This document shows, piece after piece, positions 1 through 11,068 of a stretch of DNA of 64,000 bases. The stretch's first letter is position 1. Every line of letters begins with the position of its first letter. Both the position numbers and the translations under genes were made by a program. Below the pieces are notes generated by a model, which was not told where the DNA came from, searched no databases, and saw only the letters and a program-made list of their open reading frames with translations. Origin of the DNA: Antedon mediterranea (lineage: Eukaryota; Echinodermata; Crinoidea; Comatulida; Antedonidae); contig NC_092680.1 in the NCBI RefSeq assembly GCF_964355755.1, positions 3,945,001-4,009,000 of the forward strand, in the 5' to 3' direction.

Positions 1-381
1 TTAATAGTAATTAATTATTAATTATAGTCTATAGCCTAATGATCAGTATCGTATCATATTTCATTTCGTAACGATTGAAGAATCGTACTAAAGACTAATT
101 GTCTACTATTGTTGATTTGATTTCATTGTCATTAATAAAAACTAAACGATAGCTATTGTTATACTGTAGGCCTATATTAAATTTATAAGCAAGAATTGTA
201 ATTATCTTATCCAAGATGTAATTTCATCAAAGAATGATAGAGTGCCGACGTGCCCTTTGTCAATTGCAGTATTACTATTTAATACAATAGTTTAGGGTCG
301 TATATTTTATTTCGCTAGTGACCATTGCCGAAACAGTTGTGGAAAGGTTAGACCTAAGTGGATACCATACATGAAATAAAC
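1..381 (+). promoter_or_regulatory. 5' flank of the adhesion GPCR gene
   Basis: No coding region is visible. A TATA-like stretch (TATATTTTA) begins at 301, about 80 bases before the first ATG at 382, which is a plausible spacing for a short 5' UTR. A TAGGCCTA octamer lies at 167-174. Promoter function is inference only. Confidence 0.25.
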
Positions 382-3300
382 ATGTTACATATTATACAAA
401 TTCATCTCGTCATGTTAATGGCTACTGTGATATTTGGAGATCTGTTATCATCAGACAGTAAGTAGTAATAGTAAGGTCTCCCTTATACTAATTTTGAATA
501 TCAAGAGACGTTTTAATAAGCTTTTACAAATGTTTTACTTGGTGCAATATTTTTTTGTATTTCGATGTTTTTTAAGGGGCAACTGACTTTTTGAGTTATA
601 GTAATTGTTTTGCTTTAGTTGCCCCTGACCATTGTGCTTTGTTTCTGTTCTGTATCTGTTTATTGGTCGAATAAATAAATGAAATGAAATGAAATGAAAG
701 TCCAACTATTTGAAAGGTGCTAGTTTCACGAAAGTTACTATAGATTGTGAACATTTAGTTAAAGTTACTTTAAAGACAGACTTACATTTAAACAACTATG
801 TGTTCTGAAATATAATATTTATTATTTGAAGTCGTTACCAGTTACATTGAACTACTACTAAGAATAAATAATTGTGGTATAGGCCTATTCATTCATTCAT
901 TTATTTCATTTCGGATAGTACATCCATATACAAATCATACAAAACAGAGAAAACAAATCACCAGGAAATAACAGTGGCAACTTCCACAAAAACAACCTAC
1001 AGTATCCCAAAAATCAATTTGCACCAACGCTGATTGGATTGTTGATTATTATATTAACAACTATAGGCCTATACTATGAACAACTGCCATGAATTCTGTT
1101 CTTAAAAGGTCCTCCAATATTCATAGAATTCAGTGTGGTTCCCACTAGCGACGCAACGTAACATAACCCTACGACGTATTGCGTAATCACAAGTGTGAAC
1201 CGAGGACGCAACAGTGTTGCAAACATCGCAATTTGATTTCACGCAGGCGGGGGCAAACGCAGTTATTGGAAGGGCATTTTCCTACGTTGCGTATGTTGCG
1301 TCGCAAGTGGGAACCAAGCTTAAACTGTATACATGCTTATAGATGAGACCAGGCTTGTCAACGCAGACGATCACCAGTATAGAGGACGTCTACAAACACT
1401 AGTGGATAGTGACTGGTTACCGGTCTGTTTCACAAGCTTAAACGACAAATCTGCCAAAGTTGCGTGCAAGGGGTTTGGTTTTATTGACTTCGACAGTTTT
1501 ACAAAAGTAGAGGTGGCTCAAATAGCGAGTGAGACAGAAGTGTACGATTGTAATGGGTGGGAACGTATGCTCAGCAGATGCAGCACGAAAACTAAACGAA
1601 ATGTTCAGTGTGACAAAATTGAACTTATTTGTACAGCTATCGAATTGGGTAAAGTTATGCTTATATCTAAAATATATTGAGTTATAACAACAATGACTAG
1701 GGGCTTCACTAGAAGCGACGAAGACATGTTTGTTTTCGTTATTTGAAAAGAAAAACAAACTAATTTGAAATTTATTTCGGTTATTTTTATTATGTTACTT
1801 TCAGCCAGGTATGGCCCAGTGGCTTTATAAGTTCAAACTCCGTTGCAACAGTCTAAAAATTAAATAAATAGAGAAGAAAAGTTTGTAACAATGGTTTAAC
1901 GAATTACACTTATCTTTTTAGATTATTATTATTATATAGATATTTGTAAAATTACTAGGCGATCAAAGGTGGTTCAGTGATGTTGATGAGATGGTTCTAT
2001 AACCTCCATGGCTGGCTATTCTGTTAGATGTAATAACACGTACTGGAGATTGTATTCTCGATTGTATTAATACTTACAAAATGCATCAAAATTAACAAAT
2101 TTAAATATTCCTATTAATGTTTTAGAAATGTACTATATTTCACGGCAAATATACAACATAATTCATATACACTGTCCTTAATAAATTACTCTCAATTATT
2201 TTTTTAAATTTTCATATTCTTTATCTAGATTCAGAATACTTACGAATTAACCAAGCAGATGAACTTCACAAGGGACGACTAGAGCTGAAGTATAACGATA
2301 GGTGGGGGCCAGTTTTCAATGAAAACTGGGGGCTGTACGATTCCAAAGTGGCATGTCGTCACCTTGGATTCATTGGTGTAATTCACCATGATCAACAGCT
2401 AAGATCAGGTCCAAGAGTTACTCTACCCAATGTTGATGACTTCAAATGCAAAAGTACAGAAAATGTTCTACATGATTGTCAACATGGGGGATGGGGGTTG
2501 CCAGCGAGTGCAAACTCTACTGATGTGTTACTAACATGTATGCCGATATACAAATGTAAGTTTTCTCATTAAATTAATCAATTCTTTAGAACCGGAATGA
2601 CATGATGGTAATTTGTTCAGTGTGTTAAAGATGAAAGCTTATGTGATTTTAATGGTAACAGAAGCAAAATCAACTTGATCCTTTCTGATCTATGTTGAAT
2701 CATGGAGGAAAAGGCTTCTATAAGACTATGTTTTCCAATTGTCCATACAAATACAATGTTTCACAAACAAAATAATGATGCTTTTCTTATTATTTTCCAC
2801 TGCAAAAAACGACAGATGTGGATTTCATGTCGACCACCTGTCTTCTGAGCTGTTAAATTTACATGAATGTTCATTTGCTTAGCTTTCTTATTCTTAACTT
2901 TTTGTTTACAGCCGATGGTAATTTTTCTTTCCGTCTTAATGACAGTAAGAGTCATGCATTTCAAGGAAGATTGGATATAAAGTACAGTACTGAGGAAAAA
3001 TGGGGTAGCGTATGCAATGATGACGTCACTATTCACACTGGACACTTTATCTGCAACAAGCTTGGCTTCATGCAAGGGGCAGCGAACATTAGCAGAGACG
3101 CAGCATTTGGCGCTGGAACTGAAGACATTGTGCTTAGTGATTTGTTCTGTAGTGGCTCGGAACAAAATCTTATTGATTGTAAATATTCAAAATATGTTAG
3201 TAAGGCATGTGGTCATACGAGTGACTTGTCTATTCAATGTGTTCCAATTACAGAAGGTAAGTTAACTATTCTATTTTTGAATAGTGTGTTAAACGCATTC

Positions 3301-6300
3301 CTCTTCCATCTACTTTTGCCATAATTTTACAATTAATATGGTATATATATACATGGCTGCAGTCGCGTGCTCAAGTTAGTATTTACCGACTAACCGACCA
3401 CCCGACCGACCAACCGACCGACCGACATAGTGAGCTGTAAAGTCGCGTGTTGAATACATTTAAATATTTTATTGTTTTAGAAATGTACTATTATTCACGG
3501 CAAATATACAACATAATTCATATACCGTATGTCCTTAAAATAAATTTGTTTTTATTATTTGAAAAACATCATACTGTAGTAGTGAACTTTGACCGAATAG
3601 AATGTTGCATCAGTACGCAACAGTTCATTAAGACAAACATCTTTTATATTTTGTTGTAGAATCAAAACAAAACATAACACTTAAACTAACTGGAAGTGTA
3701 CATACTTACGAAGGATTAGTCCAGTTAAGCTACGTAGACAATTCTGGATTTGGAACAATCTGTGGCAAAGATTTTGAAATTGAAACTGCTCACATAATTT
3801 GTAATGAACTCGGCTTCTACCAAGGAGCGTATTTATATTCGTTAGGAGAAAGTGATATTGGAAAGGACAGCATTATAATGCTTAATAAAATAAAATGCTA
3901 CGGGAATGAATCTAGGCTCATTGACTGCATGTATGAGTTTGTTGACAATTGTACGCATGAACATGATGTTAGTGTCGTTTGCGTTCCAATTACTATGGGT
4001 AAAGTATTGCTTGTAATTTTCTGGTTAAAGTAGAATGTTTATAAATTAATTTTGATAAAATATTATATTAGTTAAAAATGATAAATTTTGATTTGATGAT
4101 ATCTTGGCAAAATTAGATCAACATCGCCAAACACACACTTTTAGAAAAATACTTTGAAATATGGAAATTTAATTTGCGTTATTTGTATTGCAGAAAGAGA
4201 AAAAGATATAGAAGTTAAATTGACTGATGACTGGAGGAGTTATGAAGGCTTAGTTCGTCTTAACTATTTTGATGGTTCAGGATTTGGCACAATATGCGGT
4301 CATGAATTCAGCATTACTGTAGCCAATGTGATCTGTCGGGAGATTGGCTTCTACAAAGGAGCATATTCATTTTCATTAGGCAATGTTACTGAGGAAGAAA
4401 GTATTATCATGCTAAACGAAATACAATGCACTGGGAATGAAAGTAAACTCATTGACTGTAATTTTATTTACGTGGATGAGTGCACACATGCCGATGATGT
4501 CAGTGTCGTCTGTATACCGATTGTTGATGGTAAAGTATTTTAAAATAAGTTTGTATATCACATAATATTATTAGCAACATCACCGATAATAGTTTTTTGG
4601 TAGTGAGGTATATATAAAACAAATTTTAAAGAAGATTAACAATAACAACTTGTACTGTACTTAAGTTTATTATGATCAATTATTGTTTTTGTACATCAAC
4701 ACACGTGATAGTAAATCAGCCAATCATATCTGTGCATTGCATGAACCTAAACTATTTGTTGTTTTCTCTCACAGAGTCGTTCGTTACATTTCTGTTTGGA
4801 AAATTTGGCTTTTACGAAGGCATAGTTTCCATTTATGATGGCAAGAATTTCAATCAAATCTGCTTAGATAGTTGGGGCATGCCCGAATCCGATGTAGTCT
4901 GCAAAGAGTTAGGCCATCAAGGTGTCCTTTATTACGATACGAATAAGCCGGACAAACACCTTCCGGAAGCCTATAAAAACCCGGTCTTCAGCTTCATGTG
5001 TAATGGTTCCGAGTCATCCCTCTTTGATTGCTACTTGTCCCGTAATGAATCTGGTGGTTTGTGCATAATACAAGATTATGTGGTACGAGTGGAGTGTATA
5101 CGTTTCTTACCAGATTTCTTCAACACCAGTGCTAACACGAGTGAACTGCTGTACAATGTAGATTTCCTACTTATTGATTCCGAAGAATCCAGCAACCTGT
5201 CATCGGCAAGCTTTGGATATTTTGGTAGTAAATTAATATACTTATTTGCTGTTTGGTGATTGTTCTGTTCTTTTCTTTTCATATACTCCCGTTACACACC
5301 TTATATCGAAGCCTGCTACTACATACTATCACTACATACCTTACTGCCGCTACTTACAGTAGGCCTACCTTACTGCCGCTACTTACCTTACTGTCATTAC
5401 TTACCTTACTGCTGTTACTTACAGTACCTTCCTTATTGCCGCTACTTACCTTACTGTCACTACTTACCTTACTGCTGCTACATACAGTACCTTACTGCCA
5501 CCCATATACCTCACTGTTGCTATTATTCATACTGCCGTTACATACCTGCTATTACACCTTTACCGTCGCTACATAATTTACTGCCGCTACAGTACTGTCA
5601 TTCCATTCTTTACTAACGTTACATACATACTGCCACTCTATTCTTTATTAACGCTACATACATACTGCTACTCCATTCTTTACTAACGCTACATACATAC
5701 TGCCACTCCATAACGTACTGATGTTATCATTATACCCCATATACCTATAGAGTAAATACCAAATATGATAAGGCATGTGGTGCGCAGACTGTCATTTCAA
5801 TCTATCACATAGTTTGGAAGCTTGTGAGAATTAGTTTTTAGTGATAGTGTTGATGATAACAATTATTTGTCAGTTACTAGTTGTAATTGTTTCATTATAA
5901 TATAGTTTCTTTTTAGTTATTGATTCACCGACCTCAAATGACACTAATTTTCTGAAATTGGTGGATTCGGAGCCGTTTATGTATACCTTCTATCCTGAAC
6001 AAACTCAATTTTCAAGTAAGTAGCACCGATTCGTTTCTATCGACTAAACTGTACTAAACTTTATTGTATCTCTTGTATCGTTTTTTACAGTGTGCTTTTA
6101 TAATCATCATTTCATCCCAATAGTGTTGTCATCAAAATTGCGGCGATCATCACAAAAACTAAGCCTTTCTAATTAATAAATTTATAAAAATAATACTTTA
6201 TTATAACAGACTTAGAATTGGCTACGTCGTCTTATCTGATGTCTCTTGATCTTTCAAAATTAAGTAAAAATGAAACCGTTCCATTTTTGGAAGAAAGGTA

Positions 6301-9300
6301 AACATCAGAATTTATTAATATAAATCAATTAAGTACAGATCGTAAAATGACAGTATCGTTAAGTTATAGAATAAACTTGTTAGACTCTTCGTGATTTAGG
6401 GGTCAATGGTCAGTTCGGCCTAGTTATTTTACCCAGATGTTATAGGCTTCAGAGACCAATTATCACCAACTTAAATAATGATCTCTAACAATCTTTCACA
6501 ATCTTGTTGAAATAGGAAGTTGTTTCCATTTACAATGTTGTTTCTAAAAATGTAGTATTTAAAAAAACTCAACCTTCAAAAAGGTGTTCAGGAAAATAAT
6601 AATGAATATTTATATAAATTAGCATAGTACGACTGATGTTTTATTTTATCAGCTCAAATACACATATCTACGCATATGCAGGCATCTTTGGTTTAAACGT
6701 ATACTCGCCACTTGGAGAGATGTTGTCTGCGAAGGCACGTTTCACATATCCTAACAATTTGGTAAGTTTATCAGTATTATTAGTTGGTTTTGTTTATTCA
6801 AAATGTATCGTAATACTATTTTTTTGTTATTTACCCAAATAATTAATTTAATTATAAGTAAGTCATTGTTGATTTAGTTTATGTTGTTATAATAACAGGG
6901 AGTTGTCTCTGATAGTAATGTGTTTACTCAAAATACTGATTTTCTCTTCTATACTTTTCTCTAAGTATATTCAACTTGTAAGCCCAACATTGGTTGTATT
7001 GAATACATATTCAAATATCTAATAGAACATTTTTAATTTACGTTAATTTATAGACACTTCCATTTACGATTGATGTTCCTAAAGGGTCGACGTTAGAACC
7101 TATATGCACGTATTTTGATCCAATTTTGGAGTAAGTTTATTTTTTTCGATTTGCAAAAGACAAGTAAATTTTTCAAAAAACATAAATATATTGAGTCGAG
7201 CATATATCATTATCATAAATTGCTAATTTGTAATCAGTAATGTTATAAATTTGTTTAAAGTATCTTAATGCATAATTATAGTTTTAAGATTAAACAACAA
7301 TGAATTTGATCTTTTTTCTGTTAGAATTTGGTCATCGGAAGGTCTAATAACCGAGGAGGTAAATGGAACAATTAATTGTGAAAGCGAGCATCTAACAAGC
7401 TTTTCAATAATGATGAAAGTTACAATACATCCTCAGGTAGGCATCGTTACACTAGAGAGACGCAACGCAACAACGTGGACTTTGATCAACTAGATTGCGT
7501 TGCCAACGCAATCTAGTTGATCAAAGACAAGTGTCAGTTTAATATAATACTATTGTGGAAAAACTGTAGTAATTAATTCACTTTCGATGCACTTTGTAAT
7601 TCCCATGATCAAATGCACATTCAAATTGAAATTATATAGGTTTATAAAAATATGTTGTTATCAACTTTAGGACACAAGCTGGGAGACGATTCTGTCGGTT
7701 ATGACATATCTCTGTCTTGGATTATCGATATCTGTTTCAATTCCTACGTACATATCGTTCATGTATTTCAGGTAAGTTTTTGTCAAAGACTCGTCACAGA
7801 ATTACATGTTTATTTCATTTCCGAATTAAAACATTACTTCATGGTTCTTGTGGTAGAATATTGCTCGGAGAAGGACTATAAACCGTAGGTCCAGTGTACA
7901 CATCTAGCTCATGTGTACTTTAAAGAACCTAGTACATCTTTCGAGATGAGTAGGGGGTTATCCCTGTGTACTATAGTACATCACAGCCATTGGTCATAAC
8001 TGGGCCCTTTGGAAGACCAGTCCTTGACTGAAGATGTCACCCAGTATAAATAAATAATAAAATACATTGGGTGGGTTTAAATAACTGTACATACATACAA
8101 TGATTAAACACCTCTTTAAAGATTTCAAGCATGTTATCATTCAAATTATATGGCCTCCCTGTTTTTTTCATTATTTTCTTCAGAGCGCTTCGTTTAAATA
8201 CAAGATTTATCATCGTACGAAACATTGTACTTTCTGTTTGCCTGAGAGACCTTATGTTTCTTTTTACCGATTATGTCACGGGTATGGCAAGCAAGGTTAG
8301 TAGACATAATTATTACAATAGAAGATACATTTTCCTATGATAATACACAGTGCCTTCTTATAACTGTCTTGCAAAGCTAATACTTCATGGCGAATAATCA
8401 TCTCAAACGCTAGTTCAACTTTAAAAAAATAGCAGATTATATTTTGAGAGGACTAAAGAAAAGAACGAAATATGGGTGTCGAGTCGGGAGTTCGGCTTCG
8501 AGATGTTATACCACACTTAGGCCTAGGCTAGGCTAGGCTTAGGGGTCGTCGGTTTCGTGTTATGGGTCGTCCAATTCGAGGTCGCCCGGGTCGTTGGGGT
8601 CGTCCAATTCGAGGTCCTCGCTTTCTACACACCCGTGTCGGGTCTGGTCCCACTGCACTCGAAATAGACTCTATTAATAATTATATGTTGACCTTATGCC
8701 CTCACAACAGTGTTACTTGTACTCGCTAAACTCCCTATGGTTTATTTTTCATTATAACATTATCTTGTATCTATTTCAAAATAATGTTATAATTTAAAAA
8801 TCAAAACTTCTAATTTATACAGTAGTCGATTTCTAACTGTTTTTGTTTTTAACTACTTTCAAATAAAAACATATCATGTCTTTTTTCATAATTACAGCCA
8901 TCGTACCTTTGTGAGGTCACAGGTGCACTGCTCCAGTACATGAGCACGTGTGCGTTTCTCTGGATGCTGTGCGCATCGACTGACATATGGTTGAAAGTTC
9001 ACTTTCCGTATTTTGATCATACCAAAAATATACACGTCTACCGCCCCCTATCCTACATAGCTCCAGTAGTGATTGTTTGTGCAACTATCGGAGGTTTTAG
9101 AAGTGGGTATATTGATGAATACAGGTAAGTGACTTTAATCTATGATTATTTTCTTATCTTTGATTGTCACACGAAGAGAAACATTAATTGTGATTTTTAT
9201 TTATTAAAATCCAACATATAAACATATATTGGCAAGATCAATTTACCGTTTCAAAAAACATTTACCTTTCAGTTTCAGCAATCATTGTGATATTTATTTA

Positions 9301-10501
9301 AGCACTATTTTATTTATTAATATTTATTTCATATTTTATCAGCTGTTGGCTCAGCATCACCAGTCGATCTATGTTTGTTTTTTACTCGACGGCGGTATTT
9401 CTGATTCTAGTAAGTTGTTATACGGTTGTCGCGGTCACGAAATGTAATTTACTATCCAAGCTATACGGACTTTCCACATATAAAACGCCCGTGTTGTAAA
9501 ATCTGACATTTTTCTATTCGATGTAAAAGGGGTCATAAAACTATTTTAAAGAGATGAGAATTATGTACTTATATGATATATGTACTTTTAAATTGTTGTT
9601 TAACATGTTGTCGTCTACTACAGAAAATTGCCTTTTGTTGTGTAAAGTCCATGCTGATTTTTTGGGGCTAAATATATGTGGAATTGAATTGAATTGATTT
9701 GGTCTTTTTCAGCTCACTTCAGTTCAATTAGCTATGGTGGCATGTAAGACAACCAAAACGCTAAAGAATGCTGTGCAGCCAACGAACATAGAAACAACAA
9801 ATCCAAAAACCTCCAGGTACGGTACTGTTGTAGTTATCTAGTAAAAGGCTTTTCCCGTCCTTTTGATTGGATGTTGTGCAGTTGGTCCCGATGGCTGCAT
9901 GGATGACCTTTCACAAAAAAAAAAATCATCTATTATTTCTCGTGTAACATCGTGTAATATGCGATCATTCTAATATTACTTTGAACATTATTTCACTGAA
10001 AATACTTTTGTTGGTATCCTATCTGGTAAAACGGAAAAAGAATGAAGTTTATTAGATTCTTTGCGATCAGAAGGGACCGATTCATTGAATTCGGATGTAT
10101 GTTTTTATTAATTTATAATGATCTCTATCTTTTTTCCTAATTTCGTATGCATTTCTTTATTAATTTATAATGATCTCTATCTTTTTTCATAATTTCGTAT
10201 GCATTTCTTTATTAATTTATAATGATCTCTATATTTTTCATGATTTCGTATGTAATTTATTCATTTATAATGATCTCTATGTCTTTCATATAGAAATATT
10301 GCGAAGTCTTTCCTACCGTTGCTGGCAGTTTTTGGTATCACTTGGATTCTGGGTATTTTTCTTGTTATCGGCGGCACCATTATATTTGATTTATTATTTG
10401 TTATTGTTAATGGTCTCCAAGGTTTTGTCATTTTCCTTTCTCAATTTCTTTTTAGTAAACAGGTAAATATAAATTTATTTTGTTTACGAATTGTTATAAA
10501 C

Positions 10502-10546
<45 letters not shown>

Positions 10547-10805
10547 CTGATTTTCCACTATGCGAATTTGTTCGCGCAAATCGAAAGCGCCAGCTTATTC
10601 GCATGCGTAGAGAGGGATATTTGAAAGATGGAAACATGAATAACGCATGCGTATAAGCTGACGCTGTCGATTCGCGCCAACAAAGTCGGCTTGTGGAAAA
10701 TCGGCCTTAGATTTTCGCTTTAAACGACTTATATTATTTTTTTCAACCAAGGTACGTAATGCTTGGAGCGAACATATAGAACGTGTCACCACACGAACAC
10801 TTTAA
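382..10805 (+). CDS. SRCR-domain adhesion G-protein-coupled receptor (19 exons, complete)
   Basis: Coding exons: 382-457, 1343-1648, 2229-2555, 2912-3256, 3660-3998, 4194-4529, 4775-5224, 5917-6015, 6210-6297, 6653-6761, 7054-7130, 7325-7436, 7671-7771, 8184-8295, 8898-9124, 9343-9409, 9713-9816, 10294-10462 and 10752-10805. Each is bounded by AG and GT and the phases agree at every join, giving 1165 residues and a TAA stop. Exon 1 encodes a hydrophobic signal peptide (MLHIIQIHLVMLMATVIFG). Six SRCR domains span residues ~26-726, each in one phase 1-1 exon. A GAIN-like region ends in a GPS with H-L-T at 873-875. Seven membrane segments follow, including LLAVFGITWILG (TM6) and NGLQGFVIF (TM7), then a short tail beginning VRNAW, typical of adhesion GPCRs. 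It is likely a plasma-membrane receptor that binds an extracellular ligand through its SRCR domains. The ligand and G protein cannot be told from sequence. Confidence 0.93.
570..1010. mobile_element. Two probable LINE 3' ends in intron 1
   Basis: At about 570-697 a plus-strand sequence ends in GAATAAATAAATGAAATGAAATG, a short-unit tandem tail. At about 886-1010 a minus-strand fragment begins with the matching ATTCATTCATTTATTTCATTTC. Both look like 3' ends of non-LTR retrotransposons that finish in short tandem units. No reverse-transcriptase reading frame is present. Confidence 0.4.
1137..1319. mobile_element. MITE, family with GGTTCCCACTAG termini
   Basis: The element begins GGTTCCCACTAGCGACGCAA and ends with the inverted TTGCGTCGCAAGTGGGAACC. 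It belongs to the same family as the intact copy at 28230-28371. It has no coding capacity. It ends 23 bases before the exon that starts at 1343. Confidence 0.65.
2119..3536 (+). repeat. Repeated ~62-bp intron segment (2119-2180 and 3474-3536)
   Basis: The sequence starting TGTTTTAGAAATGTACTAT and running through CACGGCAAATATACAACATAATTCATATA occurs at about 2119-2180, before SRCR exon 2, and again at about 3474-3536, before SRCR exon 4. The near identity in two introns of the same gene fits intron sequence copied together with an SRCR exon, or a small dispersed repeat. Confidence 0.7.
3386..3425 (+). repeat. (ACCG)n microsatellite
   Basis: Imperfect repeats of ACCG/CCGA lie in the intron between SRCR exons 3 and 4. 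Confidence 0.8.
5285..5725 (+). repeat. Degenerate tandem repeat, unit like CTTACTGCCGCTACTTAC
   Basis: Some 440 bases of T/C/A-rich sequence repeat variants of TTACTGCCGCTACTTACC with a period of about 16-18 bases. They sit in the intron immediately after the last SRCR exon. Long open frames through it come from the repeat and are not genes. Confidence 0.85.
5917..7436 (+). other. GAIN/GPS region of the adhesion GPCR
   Basis: Five exons (5917-6015, 6210-6297, 6653-6761, 7054-7130, 7325-7436) link the SRCR block to the membrane region. The last two encode a recognisable GPS: P-I-C-T-Y-F-D-P, then I-W-S-S-E-G-L, then N-C-E-S-E-H-L-T-S-F. In this family the receptor cleaves itself between L and T of HLT, freeing a tethered agonist; here that agonist would start TSFSIMM. 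Only two of the four usual GPS cysteines are present. The upstream part is short for a GAIN domain and poorly conserved, so its fold is inferred from position. Confidence 0.8.
7480..7526. repeat. Perfect 23-bp inverted repeat with a one-base loop
   Basis: CTTTGATCAACTAGATTGCG... at 7480-7502 is exactly inverted at 7504-7526. The flanking ACTAGAGAGACGCAACGCAAC resembles the end of the GGTTCCCACTAG MITE family, so this may be a rearranged relic. It lies in the intron just after the GPS exon. Confidence 0.85.
7858..8060 (+). mobile_element. 5'-truncated copy of the tRNA-derived SINE family
   Basis: The stretch GGACTATAAACCGTAGGTCC, followed by AGTGTACACA, TGTGTACTTTAAAGAACC and GAGTAGGGG, matches in order the body of the SINE at 31388-31745 read on its own strand. 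The tRNA-like head is missing here. It ends in AT-rich AATAAATAATAAAAT. Confidence 0.6.
8470..8640 (+). repeat. GC-richer intron patch with short direct repeats
   Basis: TAGGCTAGGCTAGGCTTAGG is followed by two copies of GGTCGTCCAATTCGAGGTC about 35 bases apart. It is unlike the AT-rich surroundings. I do not recognise a function. Confidence 0.5.
9610..9702 (+). mobile_element. Probable LINE 3' end with (GAATT)n tail
   Basis: A non-coding stretch ends GGAATTGAATTGAATTGATT, a tandem pentamer tail like those of CR1/L2-type non-LTR elements. It lies 11 bases before the exon at 9713, so its tail adjoins the splice acceptor tract. Confidence 0.4.
10105..10293 (+). repeat. ~52-bp tandem repeat reaching the TM6-TM7 exon acceptor
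   Basis: The core AATTTATAATGATCTCTAT recurs at about 10109, 10160, 10212 and 10264, with TTTCATAATTTCGTATGCAT between. The last unit reads ...ATGATCTCTATGTCTTTCATATAG and provides the pyrimidine tract and AG acceptor for the exon at 10294. Confidence 0.85.
10503..10544. repeat. (TA)n microsatellite
   Basis: About 20 TA units lie in the last intron of the adhesion GPCR gene, directly abutting a palindromic element. Confidence 0.95.
10545..10710. mobile_element. Palindromic MITE next to (TA)n
   Basis: It begins AAGCTGATTTTCCAC and ends GTGGAAAATCGGCCTTA. Internal segments CGAATTTGTTCGCGC and CGCATGCG also recur in inverted order. A relative (TTAAGCTGATTTTC...) lies at about 26746-26855. No coding capacity. 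Confidence 0.6.
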
Positions 10806-11068
10806 CAACTTCATCACATATTGAAGATACTGTGAGCCAATGGATAAATCTTAAACACTCAGGGGCCTAAGAGGAATAGCAAAACGCAGTTATAATTGAT
10901 ACGACGCCTACGGTATTTTTATTGACGGTATTTAACAGAAACAGGCCATATTGTCAAAACTTCACAAACATCGTGCTTTGGTATAATACAATAACATTTT
11001 ACAGATTACATAAATAGATTATAATATGTGGATTATAAAGAAGATTATTTAGATTAAGTACTAGACAT

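Larger units (their letters stand above)
1343..5224 (+). other. Six SRCR-domain exons of the adhesion GPCR
   Basis: Six consecutive exons (1343-1648, 2229-2555, 2912-3256, 3660-3998, 4194-4529, 4775-5224) each encode one scavenger receptor cysteine-rich domain and all are phase 1-1, the usual arrangement for exon shuffling. Domains 1, 3, 4, 5 and 6 show six cysteines, as in group A. Domain 2 has only four: the usual V-C-N near its start reads V-F-N. Domains 4 and 5 are clearly the closest pair (both have SGFGTICG, ...GNES.LIDC and a C-terminal DVSVVC), which suggests a recent duplication. The exon for domain 4 has no early ATG in frame and is easy to miss in a simple ORF search. The sixth exon also carries a Ser/Asn-rich linker with NxS/T glycosylation sequons. 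Confidence 0.9.
7671..10805 (+). other. Seven-transmembrane region and C-tail of the adhesion GPCR
   Basis: Exon 7671-7771 gives TM1 (ILSVMTYLCLGLSISVSIP). Exon 8184-8295 gives TM2 (NIVLSVCLRDLMFLFTD). Exon 8898-9124 carries the conserved TM3 cysteine (SYLCEVTGALLQYM), TM3 and TM4. Exon 9343-9409 starts with the loop-2 C-W pair and TM5. Exon 9713-9816 is the third intracellular loop. Exon 10294-10462 holds TM6 and TM7. Exon 10752-10805 is the 17-residue tail. The TM3 and loop-2 cysteines that normally form a disulfide are both kept. The tail is very short and has no PDZ-type or long signalling region. Confidence 0.9.

Noticed and set aside
5253-5616. Leucine- and tyrosine-rich frames after the last SRCR exon
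   Set aside because: They come from the TTACTGCCGCTACTTACC repeat within an intron.
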